Assembly: GCF_016916835.1 (NCBI RefSeq)
Contig: NZ_JAFFIX010000004.1
Span: 186,001-250,000 of the forward strand
Source of the DNA: Actinacidiphila bryophytorum
GTDB taxonomy: Bacteria > Actinomycetota > Actinomycetes > Streptomycetales > Streptomycetaceae
Reading direction: 5' to 3'
Length of the DNA: 64,000 nt
The stretch's first letter is position 1. Every line of letters starts with the position of its first letter. This document shows, piece by piece, positions 17,385 to 25,040 of this stretch. The translations under genes and the position numbers were made by a program. Under the pieces are notes generated by a model. That model saw only the letters and a program-made list of their open reading frames with translations, ran no database searches and was not told the DNA's origin.

Positions 17385-18347
17385 CTACTCGCCGCGGGCG
17401 AAGGTGCGCCGGTAGTCGCTCGGCGTCGTCCCCAGGATCTGCTGGAAGTGCTGCCGCAGATTCGCCCCCGTCCCCAGGCCCACGTCCGCAGCGATCTGCT
17501 CGACCCCGCGCTCCGAGCGCTCCAGCAGCTCCCGCGCCATGTCCACCCGGGCGCGCATCACCCACTGCATCGGCGTGTAGCCGGTGTCCTCGGCGAACCG
17601 CCGGGAGAAGGTCCGCGGCGACACCGCCGCGTGCCGCGCGAGCGCCTCCAGGGTCAGCGGCTCGCCCAGCCGGTGCAGCGCCCACTCCCGCGTCGCCGCG
17701 AACCGCTCGCCCAGCGGCTCCGGCACGCTCCGCGGCACGTACTGCGCCTGCCCGCCGCTGCGGTAGGGCGCCGCGACCAGCCGCCTGGCCGCGTGGTTGG
17801 AGGCGGCCACGCCCAGGTCGCCGCGCAGGATGTGCAGGCACAGGTCGATGCCCGACGCGGCGCCCGCGGACGTCAGGACGGTGCCCTCGTCCACGAACAG
17901 CACGTTCTCGTCCACCCGGACCAGCGGGTGCTTCGCGGCGAGGCTGCGCGTGTAGTGCCAGTGAGTGGTGGCGCGCTTGCCGTCGAGCAGGCCCGTCGCG
18001 GCCAGCGCGAAGGCCCCGGTCGAGATCGCCGCGAGCCGCGCACCCCGGTCGGCCGCCGCCACCAGCGCGTCCAGCACGGCGGGCGGCGGGTCCTCGCGGT
18101 CGGGGAAGCGGTAGCCGGGGATGAAGACGATGTCCGCCCACTCCACCGCGTCCAGCCCGTCGGCGACGTGGTACGACAACCCGTCGCCGCCGGCGACCAG
18201 TCCCGGCGCCGCCCCGCACACCCGTACCTCGTACGGCATGCTCGCCCGGTTCGCGAACACCTGCGCCGGAATCCCGACGTCAAGCGGCTTCGCCCCCTCC
18301 AGCACCAGCACGCCCACCCGCCCCAGTCTGCGTCCCACCCGCGCCAC
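17385..18347 (-). CDS. GlxA-family AraC regulator (DJ-1/PfpI domain plus HTH)
   Basis: A transcription factor of about 320 residues. The N-terminal DJ-1/PfpI-like amidotransferase-fold domain runs from RVGVLVLEGAKPLDVGIP to about residue 175, with the nucleophile position in AISTGAFALAATGLLDG (Thr in place of the usual Cys). The C-terminal AraC domain covers about residues 220-315: LTLEALARHAAVSPRTFSRR, then EQIAADVGLGTGANLRQHF. The start is uncertain: GTG at 18347 or 18338, neither with a good ribosome site; longer versions add unrelated sequence. It is 94 bases upstream of the gap gene on the same strand and may control it. Confidence 0.85.
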   Translation of the reverse strand: MARVGRRLGRVGVLVLEGAKPLDVGIPAQVFANRASMPYEVRVCGAAPGLVAGGDGLSYHVADGLDAVEWADIVFIPGYRFPDREDPPPAVLDALVAAADRGARLAAISTGAFALAATGLLDGKRATTHWHYTRSLAAKHPLVRVDENVLFVDEGTVLTSAGAASGIDLCLHILRGDLGVAASNHAARRLVAAPYRSGGQAQYVPRSVPEPLGERFAATREWALHRLGEPLTLEALARHAAVSPRTFSRRFAEDTGYTPMQWVMRARVDMARELLERSERGVEQIAADVGLGTGANLRQHFQQILGTTPSDYRRTFARGE

Positions 18348-18509
18348 TCTATGCGCCGCGGGACGCCGCCAAGCCGCCGCCAAGCCGACACATAGTCCCC
18401 GCCAAGGCCCGCGGCCAATGCTCAGGTGACGGAGCAGCAGGAAGCGGACACGGACAGTGACGGCGACTGGACTGTCGGTGATCTTGCCTCATTCGAACTT
18501 GGAGGGCGA

Positions 18510-19421
18510 ATGGCCGGGACGACGGAGCTGGAAGACCTTTACTCGGTCATCGAGGAAGCAGCTCGGCAGACGGGTGTGACCAGCTCGCGTGACACGGTCT
18601 GGCCCATCATGACGACCTATCAGGACGTGATACCACATTCCGCGATCGCCTTCCGGGTGGAGACCAGCGCGCGGCGCAGCAACGACTTCAGCTGCCGCTT
18701 CACGATGATCCCCAAGGATGTCGACCCCTACGCGATGGCGCTGTCCGGCGGGATCACCCCGCGCACCGACCACCCGGTCGCCTCGCTGAGCGCGGACATT
18801 GCGGCGGCCTGCCCGATCGACAACTACGGTGTCGACTTCGGCGTCGTGGGCGGCTTCACCAAGACCTTCCAGTTCTTCCCGCCGGACGACCTGCAGCTGA
18901 TCTCCACGCTGTCCTCGATCGGCGCGGTGCCGCCCGCGGTGGCCGAGAACGCCGCCTTCTTCGAGCGGCACGGCGTCGCCGACCAGGTCGCCCTGACCGG
19001 TATGGACTACGAGCACAAGACCTTCAACGTCTACCTCAAGACGCCCGACGGCTACCTGCTCGAACCCAAGAACGTCGCCTCGATCCTCAGCGACCTGGAC
19101 ATGCCCGAGCCGAGCGAGGCGCTGCAGACCCTGGCCAAGTCGGCGGGCGGCTTCTACGTCACGCTCAACTGGGACTCCCCCAGCGTGCAGCGGATCTGCT
19201 TCAGCGCGATGACGCTGGACCCGGCGGCGACGACCGGCGGCCGGCTCGACCCGAAGATCGAGCAGCTGGCGCGCAACGCCCCGTCCGCCGACCCGGACGC
19301 CGAGCGCCGCTTCATCGCCTACGTGGCCTCGTCGCCGGCCGGCGAGTACTTCAAGCTGCTGTCGTTCTACCGGGCGCAGCCGGACGTCGTGCGGCTGTGG
19401 CGCGAGTACGAGGACAACTGA
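18510..19421 (+). CDS. NphB/CloQ-type aromatic prenyltransferase (ABBA fold)
   Basis: A 303-residue soluble prenyltransferase that transfers a prenyl group from an allylic diphosphate to an aromatic acceptor. It aligns by eye with NphB over its length: YSVIEEAARQTGV, DPYAMALSGGITPRTDHPV, GGFTKTFQFFPPDDL, PPAVAENAAFFERHGV, TGMDYEHKTFNVYL, YVTLNWDSPSVQRICF and EYFKLLSFY. Residues that hold the diphosphate in NphB (an Asp in the first strand, Lys, Asn, Arg and the last Lys) appear present. The ATG at 18510 follows GGAGGG and matches the NphB N-terminus; a GTG at 18426 would add 28 residues. No polyketide or phenazine genes are near, so the acceptor is unknown. Confidence 0.92.
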   Translation: MAGTTELEDLYSVIEEAARQTGVTSSRDTVWPIMTTYQDVIPHSAIAFRVETSARRSNDFSCRFTMIPKDVDPYAMALSGGITPRTDHPVASLSADIAAACPIDNYGVDFGVVGGFTKTFQFFPPDDLQLISTLSSIGAVPPAVAENAAFFERHGVADQVALTGMDYEHKTFNVYLKTPDGYLLEPKNVASILSDLDMPEPSEALQTLAKSAGGFYVTLNWDSPSVQRICFSAMTLDPAATTGGRLDPKIEQLARNAPSADPDAERRFIAYVASSPAGEYFKLLSFYRAQPDVVRLWREYEDN

Positions 19422-19448
19422 GCCAACTGAGCCACCCGGGTGGCAGCA

Positions 19449-19479
19449 GGGGCCGGTTCCGCACCGCGGAACCGGCCCC
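19449..19479. terminator. Bidirectional terminator
   Basis: A perfect 14-base stem, GGGGCCGGTTCCGC and complement, with a 3-base loop and a short T run. It lies between the convergent prenyltransferase and GH54 genes. Confidence 0.88.
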
Positions 19480-19495
19480 TTCGTCACGCCGCGGG

Positions 19496-20968
19496 TCAGT
19501 GCAGGGTGAACTTCTGCGCCGCGGACCCGTTGCAGTCCCAGATCTGCAGCCGGGTGCCGTTGGCGGTGGCCCCGCTGGGGGAGTCGAGGCAGCGGCCCGA
19601 CTGCGGGTTGAACAGCGAGCCGTCGGAGCGCTGGTTGAAGACCTGGCCGCCGACGCCGTTGCAGTCCCACAGCTCGACCTTGGCGCCGTTGGCGGTGCCG
19701 TTGCCCTCGATGTCCATGCAGCGGCCGATCGTGGACAGCGAGCCGTTGGTGTGGTGGTGCCAGAACTGGTCCTCGGCCCAGTTCTGGCAGTCCCACAGCT
19801 GCACGGCCGACCCGTTGCCGCCGGTGTCGTCGGCGGCGACGTCGACGCACTTGCCGCCGGGTCCCGTGATGGTGCCCTGCGGGCCGTTGGGCACGTTCGT
19901 CTCACCGGAGTAGCCCACCGAGACGATGTCGGCCTGGACGGCGTTCTCGGCCGCGTCGGTCGGGTAGCCGGCGACCATGACGCCCTCGAAGAAGGTGCCC
20001 CGGTTGCGGTTGCTGTTGTCGCCGCCGGTGCCCAGGATGATGCCGCCCTCCTGGTGCATGGGACGGTAGCCGCCGCGGGTCGGCAGCCCGCCGTTCCACC
20101 AGGTGCTCAGGGACCCGGACTGCGAGTTGCCGCCCTTGATGGCGTACGTCGTCTGCCCGTCGTTCTTGAGCACCGCGGTGACGAACGCGCTCTTGTTGCC
20201 GGCGTTGGCGGTGTTGGACCCGTTGTCGCCCTGGAACATGCCGTTCTCCATGTCCGCCTCGACCCACGGACCGGTGCCGTTGCAGGGCGCGAAGTAGCAG
20301 GTGGTGGCGATGCTCACGGCGTCCATGTGGCCGTTGCCGGTGTCGGCGGGGGTGGCCTCGGCGTTGCCGTAGTCGAAGCAGCAGTCGGAGCCGACGTGGG
20401 TGCCGCTGGCGACCATGTAGGCGCCCTCGGCCTGCCCGTTGACCGCGGTGCCGGACGCGGCCCCGTGCGAGCGGTAGCCGACGCCGGGCGAGACCCAGAT
20501 CCCGTACACCTTGTGCCCGCCGGCCGTCACCGACAGCTCGGCTGCGTCCGCGCCGCGGTCGGCGCCGCCCGCGGTGCCCGCGGGGCCGATGAACAGGTCG
20601 TTGTGGCGCGAGGTCTGGTCGTAGACCTTGGTGATCCGGCAGGTGGTGTCCGCGCAGAAGGAGTCCTGCGCCGCGGCGTTCGCGTAGCCGCCCTGGGAGA
20701 GCAGCCCGATGTCGGCCGTTGCGCCGTTCGAGGCGCGGGTGACCTGGTAGAGGGGGCCGTTGTAGCCGGAGAAGAGCGCGCGGGTGGTGCTGTGCGCGGC
20801 CACGCACGGGGTGCCGGCCGAGCCGTAGATGTCACAGGGCAGGGTGCCCGCCGCCTGCGCCGTCGAGCCGGGCAGGCTCAGGAACGCGGCGAGCAGCAGC
20901 CCGAGGGTCGCCAGTGCGGACAGCAGCGCCCTGCGGTGGCGCGCGGCAGCGGATCTCGTTCTGCGCAT
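19496..20968 (-). CDS. Secreted GH54 alpha-L-arabinofuranosidase with CBM13 (ricin-type) module
   Basis: A 490-residue exported enzyme that should release arabinose side chains from arabinoxylan or arabinan. The signal peptide spans residues 1-40 (LLSALATLGLLLAAFLSLPG). The GH54 catalytic domain spans about residues 41-350: CDIYGSAGTPCVAAHSTTRA, DQTSRHNDL, the likely nucleophile Glu in EADMENGMF, and acid/base Asp in ILGTGGDNSNRN. The C-terminal 130 residues are a ricin-B trefoil (GKCVDVAADDTGGNGSAVQL, RCMDIEGNGTANGAKVELWD). Fungal GH54 enzymes usually carry CBM42, so the CBM13 partner is a variation. The ATG at 20968 follows AGGAG. An AT-rich promoter lies upstream. Confidence 0.9.
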   Translation of the reverse strand: MRRTRSAAARHRRALLSALATLGLLLAAFLSLPGSTAQAAGTLPCDIYGSAGTPCVAAHSTTRALFSGYNGPLYQVTRASNGATADIGLLSQGGYANAAAQDSFCADTTCRITKVYDQTSRHNDLFIGPAGTAGGADRGADAAELSVTAGGHKVYGIWVSPGVGYRSHGAASGTAVNGQAEGAYMVASGTHVGSDCCFDYGNAEATPADTGNGHMDAVSIATTCYFAPCNGTGPWVEADMENGMFQGDNGSNTANAGNKSAFVTAVLKNDGQTTYAIKGGNSQSGSLSTWWNGGLPTRGGYRPMHQEGGIILGTGGDNSNRNRGTFFEGVMVAGYPTDAAENAVQADIVSVGYSGETNVPNGPQGTITGPGGKCVDVAADDTGGNGSAVQLWDCQNWAEDQFWHHHTNGSLSTIGRCMDIEGNGTANGAKVELWDCNGVGGQVFNQRSDGSLFNPQSGRCLDSPSGATANGTRLQIWDCNGSAAQKFTLH

Positions 20969-21133
20969 GAGTGCTCCTTGGTGGGGGGTGGGAGCCAGAA
21001 CTCACCGGCGGTGCGGTGCGGTTGGGGCACTGCGGCCGACGGCTGCGACGGAACGTACGCGCGCTGATTGTTTGCGTCAATATTTGTTGCTTTCATTTTT
21101 ACGAGGCGCCTGACGATGTCCGGATATGTTGTT

Positions 21134-21145
21134 TCCAACGTTGGA
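21134..21145 (-). promoter_or_regulatory. Palindrome upstream of GH54, LacI-like
   Basis: TCCAACGTTGGA is a perfect 12-base palindrome with the central CG typical of LacI-family sites. It lies in an unusually AT-rich stretch (21060-21145) upstream of the arabinofuranosidase. A sugar-responsive repressor site is inferred; it may alternatively belong to the VOC-gene side. Confidence 0.45.
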
Positions 21146-21183
21146 TCAGGCCAGGGCAGCCCCGTGTCCGGTGGCCGGGACCG

Positions 21184-21792
21184 TCACGGCTTCTCCCACA
21201 CGAAGCCGTCCGGGTCGGTGAAGGGCCCGTTCTCCGCGTGGATCGTCAGGCGGTGCGAGCCGGTGCCGTCGGGCGCCACGCCCGCGTCCTTGGCCAGTGC
21301 CTTGCGCCCGTACAGCGCCAGCTTCACCGGGCTCGACGGCATCGCGAACTCGGCGTACTTGCGCGCGAAGCTGCGGCCCACCGTCAGGCCGTGCGCCACG
21401 TAGAAGTCCTTGGTGGCGGCCATGTCCGCGACGCCGAGCAGCAGGACGAGCTGGTCGAAGGACCCGGTGTCGGGACCGGTGTCCTTCTTCGCCGAGGTCG
21501 CCACCTTCCACAGCGCCCCGTCGGGCGCCTGCACGACGCCGCCCCAGCCCCACAGCGACTTGTGCACCGGCTTGACCGGGGTGGCGCCGCCCTTGACCGC
21601 GGCGTCGAAGAAGCTGTGGACGGTGGCCGGCTGGGCCACCGTCAGCGACAGCGTGTAGCCGCGGAAGCCCGTGGAGGGCTCCTTCGCGGCCTGCACCCGC
21701 ACCTGGGTGTCCAGCCGGAAGGCGGTCGCGTAGAAGTCGGCGGCGGCCGCCGGGTCGTCGGCTTCGAGGGTGACTGATGCGATGGAGGTCAT
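21184..21792 (-). CDS. VOC (glyoxalase/bleomycin-resistance fold) protein
   Basis: A 202-residue protein of two tandem vicinal-oxygen-chelate halves. Half 1 runs over about residues 1-95 (SIASVTLEADDPAAAADFYA, then GWGGVVQAPDGALWKV), and half 2 over about 110-202 (FDQLVLLLGVADMAATKDFY, then FTDPDGFVWEKP). The paired domains form one metal site in such proteins. No specific substrate can be assigned; many are annotated as glyoxalases without proof. The ATG at 21792 has only a weak ribosome site. It is downstream of the DUF998 gene on the same strand, with 76 bases between. Confidence 0.85.
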   Translation of the reverse strand: MTSIASVTLEADDPAAAADFYATAFRLDTQVRVQAAKEPSTGFRGYTLSLTVAQPATVHSFFDAAVKGGATPVKPVHKSLWGWGGVVQAPDGALWKVATSAKKDTGPDTGSFDQLVLLLGVADMAATKDFYVAHGLTVGRSFARKYAEFAMPSSPVKLALYGRKALAKDAGVAPDGTGSHRLTIHAENGPFTDPDGFVWEKP

Positions 21793-21868
21793 GGAACGAC
21801 GCTAAGCGGCAGGTCGTGACCTGCGCTTCTCGAAAGCTGACCGGTGTGCGCGGCCGTGGGCCTCGGGG

Positions 21869-22456
21869 TCACGCCCGGCGGGCGTGCCGCAGGCAGGAGA
21901 CGACGACCACCACCGGCCAGATCGACTGCAGCACCGTCACCACGCGCTCGGCGACGCCCGCGGCCCCGTGCACCGCCAGCTCGGTCAGGAACCACCCGGC
22001 GCCCAGCACCATCAGCCCGGTCGCCGTCAGGGACGGGACGGGGCGCAGCCCCCAGGGTGCGACGGCCCTGCGGTCAGAGGCCAGTACCGGCCACAGCGCC
22101 AGCAGGGTGAAGCCGATGGCGACGACCGTGCCGTGCGAGAAGGAGCCGCCGGTCCTCGGCGCGGGGAAGAGCGCGAGCACCATGGCCGAGATGCCGCCGG
22201 CGCCGAGCGCCAGCCGCCCGGCGAGCGAGGCGGCCCGCAGCCCGCAGGCGGTCGCCAGGTGGCACACGCCGAGGGCGACGAGCATCAGGGTCAGGGTCCA
22301 GTAGCCGGAGGGGCCGCCCGCGGCGAGCACGCTGATGGTCTGGCGGACGGGGTTGTAGCTGGGACCCTCCAGCACCGTGGCGGTCGTGGAACCGCCGATC
22401 AGCAGGACGGGTGCGGCTCCGGACGAGACGACGGCCCACCATGTCACGTATCCCAT
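21869..22456 (-). CDS. DUF998 membrane protein
   Basis: A 195-residue protein with six predicted membrane spans, beginning VTWWAVVSSGAAPVLLIGG. The block NPVRQTISVLAAGGPSGYW and the later HGTVVAIGFTLLALWPVLAS fit DUF998, a family of unknown function. The ATG is at 22456. It is divergent from the ABC-2-like membrane protein, and a partial copy of the TetR-type operator (AAAACGAACA at 22468-22477) lies 12 bases upstream of its start. It may therefore share the regulator encoded at 23659-24279. This link is inferred from the motif only. Confidence 0.75.
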   Translation of the reverse strand: MGYVTWWAVVSSGAAPVLLIGGSTTATVLEGPSYNPVRQTISVLAAGGPSGYWTLTLMLVALGVCHLATACGLRAASLAGRLALGAGGISAMVLALFPAPRTGGSFSHGTVVAIGFTLLALWPVLASDRRAVAPWGLRPVPSLTATGLMVLGAGWFLTELAVHGAAGVAERVVTVLQSIWPVVVVVSCLRHARRA

Positions 22457-22467
22457 CGGATAACCGT

Positions 22468-22482
22468 AAAACGAACATGCGG
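22468..22482 (-). promoter_or_regulatory. Partial TetR operator before the DUF998 gene
   Basis: AAAACGAACATGCGG keeps the left half of the AAAACGAANNTTCGTC element found at 22556 and 24290, but its right half has diverged. It may be a weak secondary site. Confidence 0.35.
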
Positions 22483-22555
22483 CACGTTCTCGTGCACACG
22501 CGGGGGGTGGCGCAAAGCGGCCGTCGGGGGCTTGTGCGCCGGGTATGTGTCATGG

Positions 22556-22571
22556 AAAACGAACATTCGTC
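22556..22571 (+). promoter_or_regulatory. TetR-type operator and promoter of the membrane exporter gene
   Basis: AAAACGAACATTCGTC contains ACGAA and TTCGT arms around two bases (22559-22570). The 12-base core is the exact reverse complement of the one upstream of the TetR gene at 24293. A -35 TTGACG (22572-22577) follows directly and a TACTCT (22596-22601) is 18 bases further on, so bound repressor would cover the -35. Confidence 0.82.
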
Positions 22572-22614
22572 TTGACGATGGGACGCCGCCTGGCCTACTC
22601 TCGTCCATAAAGAA

Positions 22615-22626
22615 GAATGATCATTC
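22615..22626 (+). promoter_or_regulatory. Second palindrome in the exporter leader
   Basis: GAATGATCATTC is a perfect 12-base palindrome just downstream of the -10 element. It may be an additional repressor site or a hairpin in the leader. Confidence 0.45.
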
Positions 22627-22652
22627 GCTTATTTGGAGTGGGAGGCGTGACC

Positions 22653-23726
22653 GTGAGCAAGCCGTTGACCGCCCTGCCGTGGCGGCAGGCCGTCGTCACC
22701 GCCGTGGGCCTGCCGCTGGTGATCGCCCTCGCCGTACTGGCCTACGCATGGCCCGCGGCGCGGGTCGCACCCCGGCACGTGCCCGTCGGTGTCGTCGCCG
22801 CCGAAGCCGCCGCCCGCAGCGTCACCGAAGAGCTCGGTCAAGCCGCGCCCGGCGGCTTCGACGTCCACCGCTACCGCGACCAGGCCGCGGCCGAGGCCGC
22901 GATCGAGCACCGCGACGTCTACGGAGCCTTCGCCGTCGGCCCCGGCGGCGTCACCGTCCTGCAGGCCGGTGCGGCAGGTCCCACCGTGGCCCAGCTGCTC
23001 GCCACGGCGGGCGGCAAGCTGGCCGCCCATGCGGGCCCGCATGCCGCGGTGCGGACGGTGGACGTCGTCCCGGTGTCCGCACACGACCCGCGCGGCCTGG
23101 TCTTCAGCTCGGCGCTGCTGCCGCTGACCATCTGCGGCGTCCTGGTCGCCCTGGTCGTGACCATGTCCGGCACCGTCAGGCCGGGCAGGCGCCGGCTGCT
23201 CGCCCTGCTCACCGCCTCCGCGGCCGGCGGCCTGGCCGCCTACCTGGTCGCCCAGGGCTTCCTCGGCGCCCTGCCGCACGACCACCTGGCCACCTGGGCG
23301 GGCCTGGCCCTCACCGTGCTGGCCGTCTCGGCGCCCGTCGCCGGCCTGGTCACCCTGCTCGGCCGGGCCGGGCTCGGAGTGGGCGCGGTCACGATGGTCT
23401 TCCTGGGCAACCCCTTCTCCGGCAGCACCTCGGCGCCCGAGCTGCTGCCCGCCCCGGTGGGCGACCTCGGCCGCTACCTGCCCCCGGGCGCCGGGGCGAA
23501 CCTGCTGCGCGGCACCGCCTACTTCGACGGCCACGGCTCCGGCGGCCCGCTGGCGGTGCTCGCCGTGTGGAGCATGCTCGGCCTGGCGGCGGTCGCCGCC
23601 GGACGCGCCACCCCCGCCGACACCGGCGACCACCTCGTCGCCGAGGGCGGCAAGGACCTCAGCCGTCCTGCCCTGACTGCCCTGCGTTCCGCGGCCGGGC
23701 CAGCAGGGCGCGCACCCCGGCGGTGA
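22653..23726 (+). CDS. ABC-2/YhgE-like membrane protein
   Basis: A 357-residue membrane protein. One N-terminal span (VVTAVGLPLVIALAVLAYAW) is followed by an extracellular domain of about 120 residues (VPVGVVAAEAAARSV, EAAIEHRDVYGAFAVGPGGV), then at least five spans (LLPLTICGVLVALVVTM to the end). This is the layout of YhgE/Pip or DUF3533-like ABC-2 proteins used in export or phage infection. The GTG at 22653 is 7 bases after GGAGG; two earlier starts fit less well. Its 3' end overlaps the TetR gene end by 68 bases on opposite strands. It should be repressed by that TetR protein. Confidence 0.75.
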   Translation: MSKPLTALPWRQAVVTAVGLPLVIALAVLAYAWPAARVAPRHVPVGVVAAEAAARSVTEELGQAAPGGFDVHRYRDQAAAEAAIEHRDVYGAFAVGPGGVTVLQAGAAGPTVAQLLATAGGKLAAHAGPHAAVRTVDVVPVSAHDPRGLVFSSALLPLTICGVLVALVVTMSGTVRPGRRRLLALLTASAAGGLAAYLVAQGFLGALPHDHLATWAGLALTVLAVSAPVAGLVTLLGRAGLGVGAVTMVFLGNPFSGSTSAPELLPAPVGDLGRYLPPGAGANLLRGTAYFDGHGSGGPLAVLAVWSMLGLAAVAAGRATPADTGDHLVAEGGKDLSRPALTALRSAAGPAGRAPRR

Positions 23727-24279
23727 TCTGCTGGTGGGCGGCCAGGCCCATGGTGTTCCACTGGATGATCCAGCCCTGGATCAGCGCGATCACGACCCGG
23801 GCGGTGTCGCCCGGGTCGAGCCCCGGGTCGAGCACCCCCGCCGCCTGGTAACGCCGGCACAACTCGGTGAGCCGCAGGTGCACGTCCCCCAGCATCCCGG
23901 CGACAGCCGCGGCCAGCCGCGGGTCCCGCATCGTCTCCGACCACACCTGCGGCGCCAGCGCCGCCGGATCCGTACCCCCTGTCGCCGGCAGGTCCTCCAC
24001 GATCGCCGGCAGCAACTCCTCCGGCGGCGGCAGCACGTCCGCGGCCAGCCGCGCGTCCAGCAGGTCGATCAGCTGCTGCGTCGACACCTCCGCGATGGCG
24101 GTGATGAGCGCTTCCTTCCCGGGGAAGTACCGGTAGACCGCCCCGGCCGACAGCCCGGCCTCGGCGAAGACGTCCGGCATCGACGTCTTGTGGAACCCGT
24201 TGCGCGCGAAGCACACCCACGCGGCATCCAGAATCTGCCGCCGCCGCGCTTCACGGTGCTCTTCACTGACCTTGGGCAT
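23659..24279 (-). CDS. TetR-family repressor
   Basis: A 206-residue regulator. The helix-turn-helix lies at about residues 12-55: ARRRQILDAAWVCFARNGFH, then KTSMPDVFAEAGLSAGAVYR and YFPGKEALI. The rest is a helical ligand domain (TetR_C-like) ending GQSGQDG. The ATG at 24279 has no Shine-Dalgarno; its operator lies 13 bases upstream, so the transcript may be leaderless or very short. The same operator core occurs before the ABC-2-like gene, whose 3' end it overlaps, making a self-contained repressor/exporter pair in convergent orientation. Confidence 0.88.
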   Translation of the reverse strand: MPKVSEEHREARRRQILDAAWVCFARNGFHKTSMPDVFAEAGLSAGAVYRYFPGKEALITAIAEVSTQQLIDLLDARLAADVLPPPEELLPAIVEDLPATGGTDPAALAPQVWSETMRDPRLAAAVAGMLGDVHLRLTELCRRYQAAGVLDPGLDPGDTARVVIALIQGWIIQWNTMGLAAHQQITAGVRALLARPRNAGQSGQDG

Positions 24280-24289
24280 GGCCCATCGT

Positions 24290-24305
24290 AAAACGAATGT
24301 TCGTC
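24290..24305 (-). promoter_or_regulatory. TetR autoregulatory operator
   Basis: AAAACGAATGTTCGTC carries the same ACGAA-N2-TTCGT core (24293-24304) as the exporter promoter. It sits directly before the TetR start codon. Confidence 0.82.
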
Positions 24306-24353
24306 CCACCGGCGAGGATGCCTCACCGGGCGGAAGGGCGGGGTTCCGGGTGG

Positions 24354-24917
24354 TCAGTTGCCCGGGGTGCGGCGGAGGCGGAGGGCGGAGGTCAGGAAGA
24401 AGACGCCGCCGAGGAAGGCGTAGCCCGCCAAGGGGTGGAGGGAGGGGGAGGTCTTCGTGGACTGGGCCGCGAAGGAGGCGCCGGCCAGGGTGGAGATCGC
24501 GCCGCTGGCGATCATCGGCCACTGGCCCGGGAGGGTGCGGCGCTGGAGGGCGACGAGGAGTTGGGCGAGGCCGGCCGTGACGGCCCAGGCGGCCCAGACG
24601 CGCAGGACGGCGGGGGTGCCGGAGAAGACGGCGGCGAGCAGGCCGGCCGTCGTGAGGGTGCTGAGGGCGATGTTCGCGTAGAGGGCGCGTGCCGGGCCGC
24701 GGGATGCGCGGGTGGACCTGAGATCGACGATCGCGCAGGCCACGTCGAAGACGGGGTAGAGCACCAGCAGGGTCCGGCTGAGCGGGCCGAGGCCGTCGCC
24801 GGAGGCGAGGAGCAGGGCCGCCCACACGGCTGCGAAGCCGAAGCGCAGGAAGTACAGGGGGCGCAGTGTCGCCGCGGGCGGGGTGACGGGGGCGGGGGTG
24901 GCGACGGAGGTGGCCAT
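24354..24917 (-). CDS. DUF308-like membrane protein
   Basis: A 187-residue membrane protein with about six spans: LYFLRFGFAAVWAALLLA, TLLVLYPVFDVACAIVDL, ALYANIALSTLTTAGLLAAV, LRVWAAWAVTAGLAQLLVAL, IASGAISTLAGASFA and YAFLGGVFFLTSALRL. This resembles the DUF308/HdeD group of unknown function. The ATG at 24917 follows AAAGGATC. It is divergent from the TetR gene at 25041 and has that regulator's 19-base operator copy just upstream, so it is the likely target gene. Confidence 0.75.
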   Translation of the reverse strand: MATSVATPAPVTPPAATLRPLYFLRFGFAAVWAALLLASGDGLGPLSRTLLVLYPVFDVACAIVDLRSTRASRGPARALYANIALSTLTTAGLLAAVFSGTPAVLRVWAAWAVTAGLAQLLVALQRRTLPGQWPMIASGAISTLAGASFAAQSTKTSPSLHPLAGYAFLGGVFFLTSALRLRRTPGN

Positions 24918-24935
24918 GGCGGATCCTTTCGAGAG

Positions 24936-25018
24936 GAGGGAGAACGTTCGGTCTAGTCGAGCTGGTGCCCAGTCAACGGCCCCGCCCGCCGCCTTGTCAA
25001 GACCGAACGTTCTCCCTC
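24936..25018. promoter_or_regulatory. Pair of mirrored 19-base TetR operators in a divergent promoter
   Basis: GAGGGAGAACGTTCGGTCT (24936-24954) and its exact reverse complement (25000-25018) flank 45 bases between the divergent DUF308 and TetR genes. Each contains the palindrome GAACGTTC. One copy serves each promoter, so both genes should be controlled together by the TetR protein. Confidence 0.88.
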
Positions 25019-25040
25019 TCTCGCTGCTACCCTTTGCACC

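Noticed and set aside
18426..18509. Longer N-terminus for the prenyltransferase from GTG 18426
   Set aside because: The ATG at 18510 has a perfect GGAGGG and matches the start of NphB-type enzymes; the extension is acidic filler.
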